Assembly (NCBI GenBank): GCA_947581925.1 | Contig: CANPWB010000017.1 | Span: 1 to 35,873, forward strand | DNA: 35,873 nucleotides | Reading direction: 5' to 3' | DNA from: an uncultured Clostridia bacterium | GTDB taxonomy: Bacteria > Bacillota > Clostridia > Christensenellales > CAG-917 | Part shown: piece by piece, positions 1 to 8,441 of the stretch | Layout of the letters: every line of letters starts with the position of its first letter | How positions within the stretch are numbered: the stretch's first letter is position 1 | Notes under the pieces: generated by a model | What the model was told of the DNA's origin: nothing | The model's input: only the letters and a program-made list of their open reading frames with translations | The model's database searches: none | Program-made: the position numbers and the translations under genes

Positions 1-203
1 AACAACGCTTTCTTGTGCGCGGTATACGGACTGTATTTAGGAGCCAAATACATGTGAGTACAGTTTCTGCGGATCTCACGGGATATGGTACTCACGTTGC
101 GCCCAACTAATTCCGCTATTTTCCTTAAACTCAGCCCGTCTTTGTAATATTTGTGTATACAACACCGCTCTTCTATGGTAAGATGTTTATAGTTCATATG
201 CAT
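1..203 (-). CDS. IS30-family transposase, N-terminal part (cut by window edge)
   Basis: The minus-strand frame opens at ATG 203-201, six bases after a GCAGGAGGGC ribosome site (204-213), and runs without a stop to base 1, giving 67 residues. It starts MHMNYKHLTIEERCCIHKYY and continues with LRKIAELVGRNVSTISREI, the N-terminal helix-turn-helix of IS30-family transposases, which binds the element's ends. The DDE catalytic core would lie left of the window, so intactness cannot be judged. An alternative start at the second Met (197) is possible. The family assignment comes from the sequence pattern. Confidence 0.85.
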   Translation of the reverse strand, partial: MHMNYKHLTIEERCCIHKYYKDGLSLRKIAELVGRNVSTISREIRRNCTHMYLAPKYSPYTAHKKAL

Positions 204-305
204 AGCCCTCCTGCTTTTGGTCCAAATTTATTATAACAGTCTGGACTTTGCATATGAACCTTTTTTTGTCAAGCAAGTGCTGCACTTAAAAGTATAATTC
301 ACCTC
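1..305 (-). mobile_element. Right (5') end of an IS30-family insertion sequence
   Basis: The transposase fragment is followed upstream by about 100 non-coding bases, ending in a TGCTGCACTTAAAAGTATAATTC-like stretch near 279-301. It resembles the terminal repeats of clostridial IS30 elements (GTGTTGCACTT type). The other end is outside the window, so the inverted repeat and target duplication cannot be confirmed and the boundary is approximate. It abuts the mosaic repeat block that begins at 310. Confidence 0.5.
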
Positions 306-309
306 TGCA

Positions 310-558
310 CCCCACAAAAACATTTCATATTTTTGCGGGGACCCCGTATTGCTCGGAATGACAATATATATAACGTGTCATTCCGAGCACAGTCGAGGAA
401 TCCCCTTGTCCGAGCGAATTAACGCACCTCTGTCCGAGCGCCCCTATACACGCCGTCCGCCTTGTCCGAGCTTTGGCATACCCCTTCTCCAACATAAATT
501 AGAGGACAGACATCTATATAGGGGGAGGCTCCCGCCATACGGCGGGTGGTGGGGGTCC
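310..558. repeat. Mosaic intergenic repeat block 1 (204-821 holds no supported gene)
   Basis: This block has four parts. (i) A GGGG/CCCC hairpin, CCCCACAAAAA...TTTTTGCGGGG-like, at 310-340, followed by ACCCCG. (ii) CATTCCGAGC at 381-390, followed by GTCGAGGAATCCCC, with its inverse GCTCGGAATG at 351-360. (iii) Several TGTCCGAGCG units at 408-475. (iv) A unit beginning TATAGGGGGAGGCTCCCGC at 517, with GCGGGTGGTGGGGGTC downstream. All four types recur elsewhere in the window. The open frames across this block have no codon structure or family resemblance. Nothing else is recognisable from 559 to 821. Confidence 0.75.
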
Positions 559-821
559 TTGACTAATAAAGTAGCCTGTCCGAGCATACTCGGTAAACTC
601 TTGTGCTGTGAGGAAGGTCGCGCCACAAGTTGTTGTATGCAAAATAAATTTGTGGATTTATGCTTGATTATACGCCCGAAATGCTGTTAAGATAGAAGTC
701 CGCGCGAGTCTATGCCTGCACGTATAAAAGGCAGCGCTCTCGACGGGACCCAAACTCCCCTGTACGGACTAGTTTGGCATTATCCTGCACAGGCAGGTTT
801 CAAATCGGCGAGAAAAGAAAT

Positions 822-1364
822 ATGGGCGGCAAACAATCCAAAACTCTAATGCTTCCGACGGACAGCAAGATACAAAAACTTGTTATCCTGTTCGTGTTTG
901 ACAAGATGTCCATCCCCATCACGGAGGACACCCTTCTCGACATATGCACGGCGGAAAACGAGTGGTTGCCCTATATGGAGTGTAAGCAGTATCTCTACGA
1001 ACTGCTTGACACAAACCTGCTCTACCGCGTGCCAAAGAGCGAACTTCTCAACATCACGCAGGACGGCGTAGGCTGTTTGAGCCTCTTCTATACCCGCATC
1101 CCTTCCTCGCTCAGGGACAACATATCCGACTATGTCAACGAAAACAGGATGCGTTTTAAAAAGCGGCAGTCCTACTTTTCGGACTACTCCAAAAACTCGG
1201 ACGGCACCTACACCGTCATTTTGAGGATAAATACGGAATACTCCACGCTCATGGAGCTCAAACTTGTCGTCGCAAGCCCCCAACACGCAAAATATATCTA
1301 TAAAAGCTGGGTGGATAAAGCCTCATCGATCTACGCCCAACTCCACGACAGCCTCTTGGAGTAG
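822..1364 (+). CDS. DUF4364 family protein
   Basis: This 180-residue protein matches the DUF4364 family common in Clostridia. The N-terminal half (KLVILFVFDKMSIPITEDTL, then a W-L-P-Y-M-E-C segment) has the look of a winged-helix fold; the C-terminal half is a mixed alpha/beta region ending in KSWVDKASSIYAQLHDSLLE. No signal peptide or membrane segment is seen. Family function is not established, and a role as a small DNA-binding regulator is inference. The start at 822 (MGGKQS) has only a weak purine-rich site (GAGAAAAGAA) upstream. A further upstream start at 774 and a downstream Met at 849 are alternatives. The gene stands alone between two repeat blocks. Confidence 0.8.
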   Translation: MGGKQSKTLMLPTDSKIQKLVILFVFDKMSIPITEDTLLDICTAENEWLPYMECKQYLYELLDTNLLYRVPKSELLNITQDGVGCLSLFYTRIPSSLRDNISDYVNENRMRFKKRQSYFSDYSKNSDGTYTVILRINTEYSTLMELKLVVASPQHAKYIYKSWVDKASSIYAQLHDSLLE

Positions 1365-1373
1365 GTCAAATAT

Positions 1374-1640
1374 GCGGGGCTCCGCCCCGTACCCCGTATC
1401 ATTTATGTGGAGCGCCGCTCCACTCCTCGGCAAAGGGCAATTTGCCCTTTGCAATCCCAAGCTAAAGGCGCGAGCTAGGCAAAATCTTGCCGCCGCTCGC
1501 GTTTTTGATTGTTTGCAATGGTCGAAACTCCTGCGTGAGAGCATGATATTGATGGACGTTTTGTATGAGAGATTAACGTTACCTTTGTCTGAGCGTTCTT
1601 TTACACGGACGGACGCTCTGTCCGAGCATCCTGCCGCTCG
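1374..1640. repeat. Mosaic intergenic repeat block 2
   Basis: Directly after the DUF4364 gene come GC-rich mini-palindromes: GCGGGGCTCCGCCCCG (1374-1389), GTGGAGCGCCGCTCCAC (1407-1423) and GGCAAAGGG...CCCTTTGC (1429-1453). They are followed by the unit ATGGTCGAAACTCCTGCGTG (from 1519) and a set of TGTCTGAGCG/CGGACGGACGCTC motifs (1587-1640). The ATGGTCGAAACTCC unit returns at 23429 and, inverted, at 25335-25365. The first palindrome lies 10 bases after the stop codon and could also end the upstream transcript. Confidence 0.7.
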
Positions 1641-1648
1641 GGGTTTGC

Positions 1649-1963
1649 CTATTTGTCGTCCTTTTTATTTTTTTCCTCGTACAGACGCGCGTACTCATCC
1701 ACCACTGCCATAGCGGTTTTTTCGTCAGGCACGACGGAAAAATCGGGCTCTCCCGCCACGATCTCAACTTTAAAGATGAACACGCTGTTTTCCTGCTTGC
1801 CCTCAAAATCGAAGAGCGGGAGCATGATAGCATAGTTTTGTCCATCGAGGTCTACTCTCGCCGCCAATTGAAACGCAAGCCTACTCCCGTCAGCCGCGCT
1901 CATATAAACTATGTCGCCCAAGTCGTCCCTTATCATCGATCCGCCGTCATTTGAGTCTTTCAT
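1649..1963 (-). CDS. DUF1292 family protein
   Basis: This 104-residue acidic protein matches DUF1292 (B. subtilis YrzB type), a small cytoplasmic family of unknown function found across Bacillota. The typical core is visible: an acidic lead-in, LAFQLAARVDLDGQNYAIML, then PLFDFEGKQENSVFIFKVEI and a C-terminal helix (AMAVVDEYARLYEEK). A strong ribosome site (AAGGAGGAC) lies 7 to 8 bases before the ATG at 1963. It is a separate transcription unit or the tail of the aro operon: 138 non-coding bases holding an inverted repeat separate it from aroQ. Confidence 0.85.
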   Translation of the reverse strand: MKDSNDGGSMIRDDLGDIVYMSAADGSRLAFQLAARVDLDGQNYAIMLPLFDFEGKQENSVFIFKVEIVAGEPDFSVVPDEKTAMAVVDEYARLYEEKNKKDDK

Positions 1964-2004
1964 TTTTTTGTCCTCCTTGCCAAGTTCTGACGCTTATATT
2001 TGAC

Positions 2005-2073
2005 AAAAGTATTCTAAATTAACGCGATTTTTAGAGCGGTATTCCAAAAAGTACTTGAAATTAGAATACTTTT
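2005..2073. repeat. 13-bp inverted repeat between aroQ and the DUF1292 gene
   Basis: AAAAGTATTCTAA (2005-2017) and TTAGAATACTTTT (2061-2073) are perfect complements, 43 bases apart. The spacer carries further GGTATTCC and AAGTACTT variants. Read on the minus strand, the second arm ends in CTTTTGTC, so it may be a large terminator of the aro operon. It could also be a paired operator in front of the DUF1292 gene. The sequence does not decide between these. Confidence 0.5.
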
Positions 2074-2101
2074 ATACAATGTTTTACGAAAAATTTACTT
2101 T

Positions 2102-2527
2102 TTATTTACAAAAATACTCCATTGCCTCATGGTAGCCTTCAAATCCCTTTCCTGCTACGCAAAGCTCTGCATACAGCCCGATATACGATACTTTGCGAAA
2201 CTCCTCGCGCGCGTTTATGTCCGTGAGGTGCACCTCAACAGTAGGGATAGCGACAGCCTTAAGCGCGTCCAAAATGGCTATGGAAGTGTGCGTATACGCG
2301 CCCGCGTTTATTATTATTCCGTCAAACTTCCCGTATGCCTTTTGAATGAAGTCAACTATCTTCCCTTCATGGTTGGACTGCTTCAACGCGACCTTTACGC
2401 CGAGCTCCTTTGCGCACTCGCGAATATAATTTTCAAGCGCGGAAAAGCTCTTCTCCCCGTACAGTTCTTTCTCGCGTATGCCGAGCATGTTGAGATTTAC
2501 GCCGTTTATCACAAGCAACCTTTTCAT
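2102..2527 (-). CDS. aroQ: 3-dehydroquinate dehydratase, type II
   Basis: AroQ performs shikimate pathway step 3, dehydrating 3-dehydroquinate to 3-dehydroshikimate. This 141-residue protein has the full length of the dodecameric type II family. Residues lining the family's active site are all present: N11 in NGVNLNMLG, R18 and Y23 (the catalytic Tyr) in REKELYG, N74 and H80 in INAGAYTHTS, H100 in VEVH and R111. It is the last gene of the operon and overlaps aroEK by 4 bases (ATGA at 2527-2524), with AGGAG 8 bases upstream, so translation is probably coupled. This is the only dehydroquinase seen; no type I AroD is present. Confidence 0.97.
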   Translation of the reverse strand: MKRLLVINGVNLNMLGIREKELYGEKSFSALENYIRECAKELGVKVALKQSNHEGKIVDFIQKAYGKFDGIIINAGAYTHTSIAILDALKAVAIPTVEVHLTDINAREEFRKVSYIGLYAELCVAGKGFEGYHEAMEYFCK

Positions 2528-3762
2528 TTTTCAAGCTCCTTTAGAATACTTTTCACTGTGTCTTCAATGCGAGCGCCGTTATTGACGCAGATATCCGCGA
2601 CGCGCCTGTATATCGGCTCCCTTTGCTCATATAAAGCCGCCACCCTGTCCGCATCCGTGGAGAGCGGTCTGCCCTTGCGCGGAAGAGCGGATAGATCCCG
2701 CGTCAAAAACAAGACTTTGCCGTTGGAGCGCATATAAAACCTGTTTTCCTCATCGAGGACCGCTCCGCCGCCCGTAGCTATGACCGAGCCGAGTTTCATA
2801 CAGCACTCCCTTACCGCGGTTTTTTCCAAACTTCTGAACTTTGCCTCTCCGTCCTCGGCGAATATGGCGGGAATATCCTTGCCCGCCGCCTTCACGACCT
2901 GCGCGTCCGTATCGAAAAAATCTTTTTCGAGCGCCTTCGCCAGCTCCCTGCCCACCGTAGTCTTTCCGGCGCCCGCCATGCCGACGAGCACTATATTCTG
3001 CCGCCGCCTCATAAGCTCGCGGCACACACACTCTCTCTCCGTATCATCCGCGAAACTCTCTCCCTCGAAAAAGATGTTGTGGGCGAGCCTCGCCTGCTCC
3101 ACGAGCATATCGAGCCCGCTTGCCGCCTTTATGCCTCGCGCCCTTGCCTCGAGCACGATGAGCGTAGCGAGAGGATTGTATATCGCGTCAAAAACACCCT
3201 CGAGCGCGGGATAGCGCGAGATGTCTATAGGGCGCTCATAGGAGTGCGGCATCATGCCGACGGGGGTGGTGTTTATGATGACCTCGACGTCTCGAAGGTC
3301 ATAGCAGTTGTCATAGTTGAGGCTGCCGCTCCTCGACACGACGTCCACGCGCCGCGCGCCTTCCTTAGCGCAAAGATACCTTGCCGTATGCGAGGTGCCT
3401 CCGCTGCCCAATATGAGCACGTTTTTGCCGCTAAGCCCTATCCCCGCCCTGTCGAGCGCGTATTTCATACCCTCGACGTCGGTGTTGTAGCCGAATAGCC
3501 GCCCTTTTTTTTCTATAACTGTATTGACCGCCCCGACCTCGCGCGCCGTTTTGCTCACCTCGTCAAGGAGGGGCATGACCGCCTGCTTATAGGGTATTGT
3601 GACGTTGTATCCGACATAGCGCCTGCTATTTACAAACTCCTCGAGCGCACTCTCGTCCTCGAGCTCCTCCACGCGGTAGTCCTTCGCGCCGAAGGCAAAA
3701 TGTATCTCGGGAGAGAGCGTATGCGGCAAGCTTTTGCCTATTACGCATAGACCTCTTTCCAT
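2524..3762 (-). CDS. aroEK: Fused shikimate dehydrogenase - shikimate kinase (AroE-AroK)
   Basis: This 412-residue bifunctional protein catalyses NADPH reduction of 3-dehydroshikimate (residues 1-250) and ATP phosphorylation of shikimate (about 255-412). The AroE part shows LPHTLSP, NVTIPYK with the catalytic Lys near 59, YNTDVEG with the catalytic Asp near 95, a nucleotide-binding ILGSGGTSHTA and NTTPVGMMPH. The kinase part shows Walker A GMAGAGKT, DTD, FRSLE, ATGGGAV and the lid RKGRPLS. The best start is ATG 3762, within the TGATG that ends pheA, 5 bases after GAGGAG; a GTG at 3765 would add one residue. Residues linking the halves (about 235-255) are charged. The order E-K is opposite to the K...E order of the fungal AROM protein. 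Confidence 0.95.
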   Translation of the reverse strand: MERGLCVIGKSLPHTLSPEIHFAFGAKDYRVEELEDESALEEFVNSRRYVGYNVTIPYKQAVMPLLDEVSKTAREVGAVNTVIEKKGRLFGYNTDVEGMKYALDRAGIGLSGKNVLILGSGGTSHTARYLCAKEGARRVDVVSRSGSLNYDNCYDLRDVEVIINTTPVGMMPHSYERPIDISRYPALEGVFDAIYNPLATLIVLEARARGIKAASGLDMLVEQARLAHNIFFEGESFADDTERECVCRELMRRRQNIVLVGMAGAGKTTVGRELAKALEKDFFDTDAQVVKAAGKDIPAIFAEDGEAKFRSLEKTAVRECCMKLGSVIATGGGAVLDEENRFYMRSNGKVLFLTRDLSALPRKGRPLSTDADRVAALYEQREPIYRRVADICVNNGARIEDTVKSILKELEK

Positions 3763-4901
3763 CACATCTCCTCGTACGCGCCCAAAAACTCGAAACTGTC
3801 CGTCTCGCCCGCGATATCCGCGAGCAAGTTCTGCACCTCGGGCGAGGTTATCTTCGCCTCGAAGTCGAAATAAAACTTGAATTCAAACGGGCTGTCCGGT
3901 ATGGGGCGGGACTCGAGCTTTGTCAGATTGAGTCCCAAAGTGGAAAATTTGTTCAATATCCTATTGAGGCTGCCCGCCTCGTGCGCGAGGCTGACGGCGA
4001 TGGATATCTTGTTCGCGTTTTCGTACGCGCGAAGTTTGTCGGATATCGCGATAAAACGGGTGAAATTGTTGTGATTGTCGTTTACGCCCTCGCGCAATAT
4101 GTCGAGCCCGTATATGCCCGCGCACTCACGAGAGGCTATGCAAGCAATATCCGTCCTGTCGCTAGCCGCTACGGCTTTTGCGGCGAGCGCGGTATTGTCG
4201 CATCTTGTGATCTTGACGTCGCCGAGCGAGGCTATCATTTCCTTGCACTGCGATATCGCCTGATCGTGGGAGATTATCTCCTTTATGTCCTCGACTTTCA
4301 CGCCGCGCTTTGCAAGCAGGTAGTGCTTGACCCTAAGCTTAATGCTGCGCGCTATGTAAAAGCGGTGCTTGCGCATGAGGTCGTACACATATGTCACGCT
4401 GCCCGCCGTACTGTTTTCGATGGGCAATATGCCGAAGTCGCAAAATCCTTTCTCCACCGCTTGAAACACGCCGTCCCAATTTTTGAAACAGAATATGGAG
4501 GAGATGGGAAATAGCGCGTCCGCCGCGATACAGCTGTACGCGCCCGGTACGCCCTGACACGCGACAGTAGCCTCTATGGGGAATGGTATTACCCCGCCCT
4601 CTATAGCGGCGCGGATATCATCCTTGACGGGGGACGGCACGTCGAGTACGCTATACTGATACGCCTTGCTCGTCTCGAACAGAGTCTCGAACAGCTGTTT
4701 GCCGTACAGTTTGATGTCCGCGGGCAATGTGGCCGAAACGCGGTTGATGATCTCCTTCTCGCGCACGACATTGAAAAGCGGCAGCCCCTCTTTGCGCTTC
4801 TCTTCCGCTATGAGCCGCGCGAGCTCCATACGTCTCCCATACAGCGCCGCAAGCTTGTCGTCCACTTCGTCTATGTTTTTTCTGATATCGTTGATGTCCA
4901 T
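3762..4901 (-). CDS. pheA: Bifunctional chorismate mutase / prephenate dehydratase with ACT domain
   Basis: This 379-residue P-protein converts chorismate to prephenate and then to phenylpyruvate. Domain order: AroQ-type chorismate mutase (1-85; DINDIRKNIDEVDDKL), prephenate dehydratase (about 110-290; CQGVPGAYS, ENSTAGSV, SHDQAISQC and the catalytic TRF motif in NFTRFIAI) and a regulatory ACT domain (about 298-379; HEAGSLNRIL, KLESRP), which in this family binds Phe for feedback inhibition. I prefer ATG 4901 over the GTG at 4910 because MDINDIR is the usual start; GGAG and GTGAGG lie upstream. The only chorismate mutase in the window is here, so TyrA depends on it for prephenate. A 193-base AT-rich gap separates it from aroC. 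Confidence 0.96.
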   Translation of the reverse strand: MDINDIRKNIDEVDDKLAALYGRRMELARLIAEEKRKEGLPLFNVVREKEIINRVSATLPADIKLYGKQLFETLFETSKAYQYSVLDVPSPVKDDIRAAIEGGVIPFPIEATVACQGVPGAYSCIAADALFPISSIFCFKNWDGVFQAVEKGFCDFGILPIENSTAGSVTYVYDLMRKHRFYIARSIKLRVKHYLLAKRGVKVEDIKEIISHDQAISQCKEMIASLGDVKITRCDNTALAAKAVAASDRTDIACIASRECAGIYGLDILREGVNDNHNNFTRFIAISDKLRAYENANKISIAVSLAHEAGSLNRILNKFSTLGLNLTKLESRPIPDSPFEFKFYFDFEAKITSPEVQNLLADIAGETDSFEFLGAYEEM

Positions 4902-5094
4902 ATGCCTCACTCTCCGAATTTAATTTTCTGATTTGATGTCGAATTTTGTTGATTTTTATATAGTTTTGTCGCCTTTTCGCCTTTTTTATATTGGTTTATA
5001 AAGTTCTTTGGTTTATAGATTTCTTGATTTGTTATTATTACCTAGCAGCTCTTACTCACAATTTACACATCGAATACTCGTATTTTCTCCTCTG

Positions 5095-6189
5095 TCACAG
5101 CATGCCGTAGAGCGCAAGCGCGCTCGCCGCCTCTATGACGGGCACGGCGCGCGGAGCTATGCACACGTCGTGTCTGCCCTTTATCTCGAGCGTACGCTCC
5201 TCCATACTGTCCAGATCTACGGAGCGTTGGGGGAGCTTTATCGAGGGCGTAGGTCTCACCGCCACGCGCAAAATGACGGGCAACCCGTTTGATATGCCGC
5301 CGTTTATGCCTCCGCTGTTGTTTGTGAGCGGGGCAGGTTTGCCGCCGCTAAGCCCAATGGGGTCGTTCGCGCAACTTCCCGCCATATCCGTCAAGGAAAA
5401 GCCCTTTCCGAACTCCACGCCCTTGACGGCGGGCACTCCGAACAGCGCGTATGACAATTTTCCCTCTATTCCGTCAAAAAGCGCGCCGCCCGTCTCGCCC
5501 AAATGCAAGTCCGAAATCACGCACTCTATCACGCCGCCAGCGCTGTCGCCCTCCGCGGCAAGCTCGCGCAGCCTGTCTTTTGCCTCCTGTATATTTTTAT
5601 TGTCGAGCACGGGCAATTCGCGCTCCCTTATATTCGCCCTCTGCTCCTCGCCGAGACCGCGCGTCGCGACTGCGCCGCCGTCATAGTCGTACGCTCCGGC
5701 AAAACTTATGCCTGCTACGCTCGTAAGGTATGCGTCTATGCGTATTCCTCTTTTCTCCAGCAGCTCCTTCGCTATGCCGCCCGCAATGCAAAGCGGGGCG
5801 GTCATCCTGCCCGAAAACGCTCCGCCGCCCGCAGGGATAGCCCCCTCTTTCGCCCACACGGCGAGGTCTGCGTGCGAGGGGCGCGGAATATGCCGGATAT
5901 TGTCATAATCGCCGCTCTTGACGTTGCCGTTGACGATATACGCCTCTATACGCGCATTTTCGACGATATATCTCTCGCCGACTTTCCTTGCTCCGACAAA
6001 TACTGGGACGTCCTCCTCCCTCCTTGGAGTGGACCAAAACGCGCCCGCCCTCCTCCTCGCAAGCAGGTCGTTCACGCACCTCATATCTAGGGACGTGCCT
6101 ATGTCTATGCCGTCAAGCCTCATCCCTATGCGCTCGGAGTGGGATTCTCCGTATATCTCGAGTTTCAACTTTCCGAAGTCCGCTTTCAT
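5095..6189 (-). CDS. aroC: Chorismate synthase
   Basis: AroC is the final shikimate pathway enzyme: FMNH2-dependent 1,4-elimination of phosphate from EPSP to give chorismate. The 364-residue protein has family signatures GESHS with H17 (usually GESHG), RPSHADL with H106, GGGAFSGRMT (121-130), a SNGLP...PTPSI segment and RHDVCIAPRAVPVIEA. It starts at ATG 6189 inside the ATGA overlap with the aroB-aroA stop, with AAGGAGG just upstream. It needs reduced FMN, and an FMN-type riboswitch with a flavin-transporter-like gene sits just beyond the operon's promoter. The link is suggestive only. Confidence 0.97.
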   Translation of the reverse strand: MKADFGKLKLEIYGESHSERIGMRLDGIDIGTSLDMRCVNDLLARRRAGAFWSTPRREEDVPVFVGARKVGERYIVENARIEAYIVNGNVKSGDYDNIRHIPRPSHADLAVWAKEGAIPAGGGAFSGRMTAPLCIAGGIAKELLEKRGIRIDAYLTSVAGISFAGAYDYDGGAVATRGLGEEQRANIRERELPVLDNKNIQEAKDRLRELAAEGDSAGGVIECVISDLHLGETGGALFDGIEGKLSYALFGVPAVKGVEFGKGFSLTDMAGSCANDPIGLSGGKPAPLTNNSGGINGGISNGLPVILRVAVRPTPSIKLPQRSVDLDSMEERTLEIKGRHDVCIAPRAVPVIEAASALALYGML

Positions 6190-8441
6190 TTTCCCTCCTT
6201 AGAGATGTCCGCGCCCATGTCGCGCAGTACGCTCACAAAATTCGGATAGGATTTCTTGACGCATTTCGCGTCTCTTATCACGCACTCTCCCTCTGTAGCA
6301 AGCGCGGCGACGATCGCGCTCATCGCCATTCTGTGGTCGTTAAACGTCGGATATTCACCCGCTTTATGCTGTGCATTGCCGTATATCGCAAGCGTATCCG
6401 CGCCGTACTCCGTCTTAACGCCGAAACTTTCAAGCAGCGTACGCACCGCCTCGAGCCTGTCGCTCTCCTTAAATCTCAGCCTGTCCACGGAGGTGATGCG
6501 CGAGACTCCCTCCGCAAAGGACAGCGCCGTAGCCATAATTGGCACGAGGTCGGGACAGTTTGCCGCGTCGAAATCTATCGCTGAAAGTTTTGACTTTCTC
6601 GCGACATACGCGCCGTCCTCAAATTTTATGTCCGCGCCCGCGCTCGTTAGCAGTTCGACGACAACTCTGTCCCCTTGCTCGGAGTCGGGATCAAGCCCCT
6701 CAACTCGCACCTCTCCCGCAAGCGCGCCCGCAACGAGAAGAGCGCAAGCCGACGACCAGTCGCCTTCGACGGCGATGTCGCGCGGCGCCTTGTATCTCTG
6801 CCCGCCCTTTATTTTGTACACGCCGCCGCAACTTTTTATATCAATTGAAAAGCGTTTCAGCACGTCCAAGGTCAATTTGACATAACTTGCGGACGCCGCC
6901 TTGCCCACGACGGTCAAGGTGCTGTCCCCCTCGAGCAGCGGCAGCGCCATCAAAAGCCCCGTGACATATTGCGAGCTCACGGAGCCGTCCACGACGTAAT
7001 CCCCCGCGCGCAATTTGCACTTCATCACGTTTAGCGGGTTTACGTCCATGCGCAGGAACTCCGCGCCGTGCGCCGCCAAAACGTCCAAAAGCCCCTCTAT
7101 GGGCCTGTCTTTCAGCCTGCCTTTGCAAAAGATGAGCGCGTCTCCGCCCTGCGCGCACACAATGGGGAGCAAAAATCTCAGCGTGGAGCCGCTCTCGCCC
7201 ACGTCCAAAATAGCCTCAACGCCTTTTTGCCGCGATACGCGCAGCTGCTCAAGGCAGCTCTTTGTCGCCTCGATATCGTCTCCGCCCTCGACCTCGACGC
7301 TCCCTCCCGCGAGGTACGCCGCGATCATCACCCTGTGCGCCAAAGATTTTGACGCGGGCACACGCGCCCTGCCGCAAATGCGCGAGCGCTTGACCAAAAT
7401 GTCCGTATTTGCGATATATCTCAAAAACTCGTCCTTTGTCATTTTGCGCACTTCCGCGCCGCTCCCCGTGACGACGACGGCGTTTATAGCCTCGCCCTCG
7501 CTCTTCTTGTCGAGCGCGATAAACGGGGAGAGCGCGTCCGCGTCAACATCTATCCTGCCGACGCCGACAAGTTTCAACATTTCGAATATCTCTTCTGCGC
7601 GCCCGAGCGATATCTCGCCCGCGGTGAGCGCCGCCGACGTCATAACGCTTATTCCCTTCGCGACAGCAATGCCATGGCGCACGGTAAAGTCGCTGTCCGC
7701 TTCTATAGCGTGCCCGACGGTGTGCCCGAGGTTGAGTAAACGCCTTAGCCCGCCCTCGCGCTCGTCCCGCCGCACTATATCAGCCTTCAAAGCGACGCAT
7801 TTTTTTATAAAACTCACGACGTCTTTGCGATTTTCAAAAAGGTACGGAGTGATCTCGGGGTCCATGACGGCATATTTGACGCCCTCGCCCAATCCGTTTT
7901 CATACTCATCTTCACTAAGCGTTTCAAGCGCGTCGGGGTCTATGAGCACAACGCGAGGCGTGTGGAAAGCGCCCAAAAGATTTTTGCCCTCCGGCAGATC
8001 TACGCCCGTCTTGCTGCCGACGGAGCTGTCTATCATCGCAAGCAAAGTAGTGGGCATTTGCACGTAGTCTATCCCCCGCATATACGTCGCCGCCGCAAAC
8101 CCCGCCATGTCGCCTACGACTCCGCCGCCGAGTGCGACGACCGCGTCCGAGCGCGTGAGTTCGTGCTTTGCCAGGCTCGACACGATGTCGAGATAGTTGA
8201 ATACGGTCTTGCTTTGCTCGCCGCTCGGCAGGACGAATTTGAAAACTTTTCTGTTCCCAAACGTTTTTTTGAGCGAAGTCAAAACTACGTCCGCATACAG
8301 CTTGTCCACATTCCTGTCCGTGACCAAGAGCAGCTTCTCCGCCTTGAGTATTGGGCGCAATATCTCGCCCGTTCTTCTCAAAATGCCGCTCTCTATAAGG
8401 ATATCATAGGGGCATTGGCACTCCGCTCTCACGCTTTTCAT
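6186..8441 (-). CDS. aroBA: Fused 3-dehydroquinate synthase - EPSP synthase (AroB-AroA)
   Basis: This 751-residue protein joins step 2 (DAHP to 3-dehydroquinate, NAD and Zn dependent; about 1-345) to step 6 (shikimate-3-phosphate plus PEP to EPSP; about 350-751). The AroB part shows LGGGVVGDMAGF, PTTLLAMIDSSVGSKTG and metal ligands E186, H240 and H256. The AroA part shows the substrate Lys in ASKSLAHR (K365, S366, R370), GESGSTLRF, DRPIEGLLDVL, SVSSQYVTGLL, CPDLVP (D631), RFKESDR (E659) and NDHRMAMS. Both halves keep their catalytic residues, so both are probably active. The junction is short (roughly EFLRYIANTDILVKR), with no stop or start between. ATGA overlaps link it to tyrA and aroC. B followed by A is also the N-terminal order of the fungal AROM enzyme. 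Confidence 0.95.
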   Translation of the reverse strand: MKSVRAECQCPYDILIESGILRRTGEILRPILKAEKLLLVTDRNVDKLYADVVLTSLKKTFGNRKVFKFVLPSGEQSKTVFNYLDIVSSLAKHELTRSDAVVALGGGVVGDMAGFAAATYMRGIDYVQMPTTLLAMIDSSVGSKTGVDLPEGKNLLGAFHTPRVVLIDPDALETLSEDEYENGLGEGVKYAVMDPEITPYLFENRKDVVSFIKKCVALKADIVRRDEREGGLRRLLNLGHTVGHAIEADSDFTVRHGIAVAKGISVMTSAALTAGEISLGRAEEIFEMLKLVGVGRIDVDADALSPFIALDKKSEGEAINAVVVTGSGAEVRKMTKDEFLRYIANTDILVKRSRICGRARVPASKSLAHRVMIAAYLAGGSVEVEGGDDIEATKSCLEQLRVSRQKGVEAILDVGESGSTLRFLLPIVCAQGGDALIFCKGRLKDRPIEGLLDVLAAHGAEFLRMDVNPLNVMKCKLRAGDYVVDGSVSSQYVTGLLMALPLLEGDSTLTVVGKAASASYVKLTLDVLKRFSIDIKSCGGVYKIKGGQRYKAPRDIAVEGDWSSACALLVAGALAGEVRVEGLDPDSEQGDRVVVELLTSAGADIKFEDGAYVARKSKLSAIDFDAANCPDLVPIMATALSFAEGVSRITSVDRLRFKESDRLEAVRTLLESFGVKTEYGADTLAIYGNAQHKAGEYPTFNDHRMAMSAIVAALATEGECVIRDAKCVKKSYPNFVSVLRDMGADISKEGK

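Noticed and set aside
349-690. Open frame of 113 codons on the plus strand
   Set aside because: It is made almost entirely of dispersed repeat units (CCGAGCG, GGAATCCCC, GGGGGAGGCTCCCG) and has no ribosome site or recognisable domain.
3981-4514. 177-codon plus-strand frame inside pheA
   Set aside because: Antisense shadow of a clearly conserved enzyme gene.
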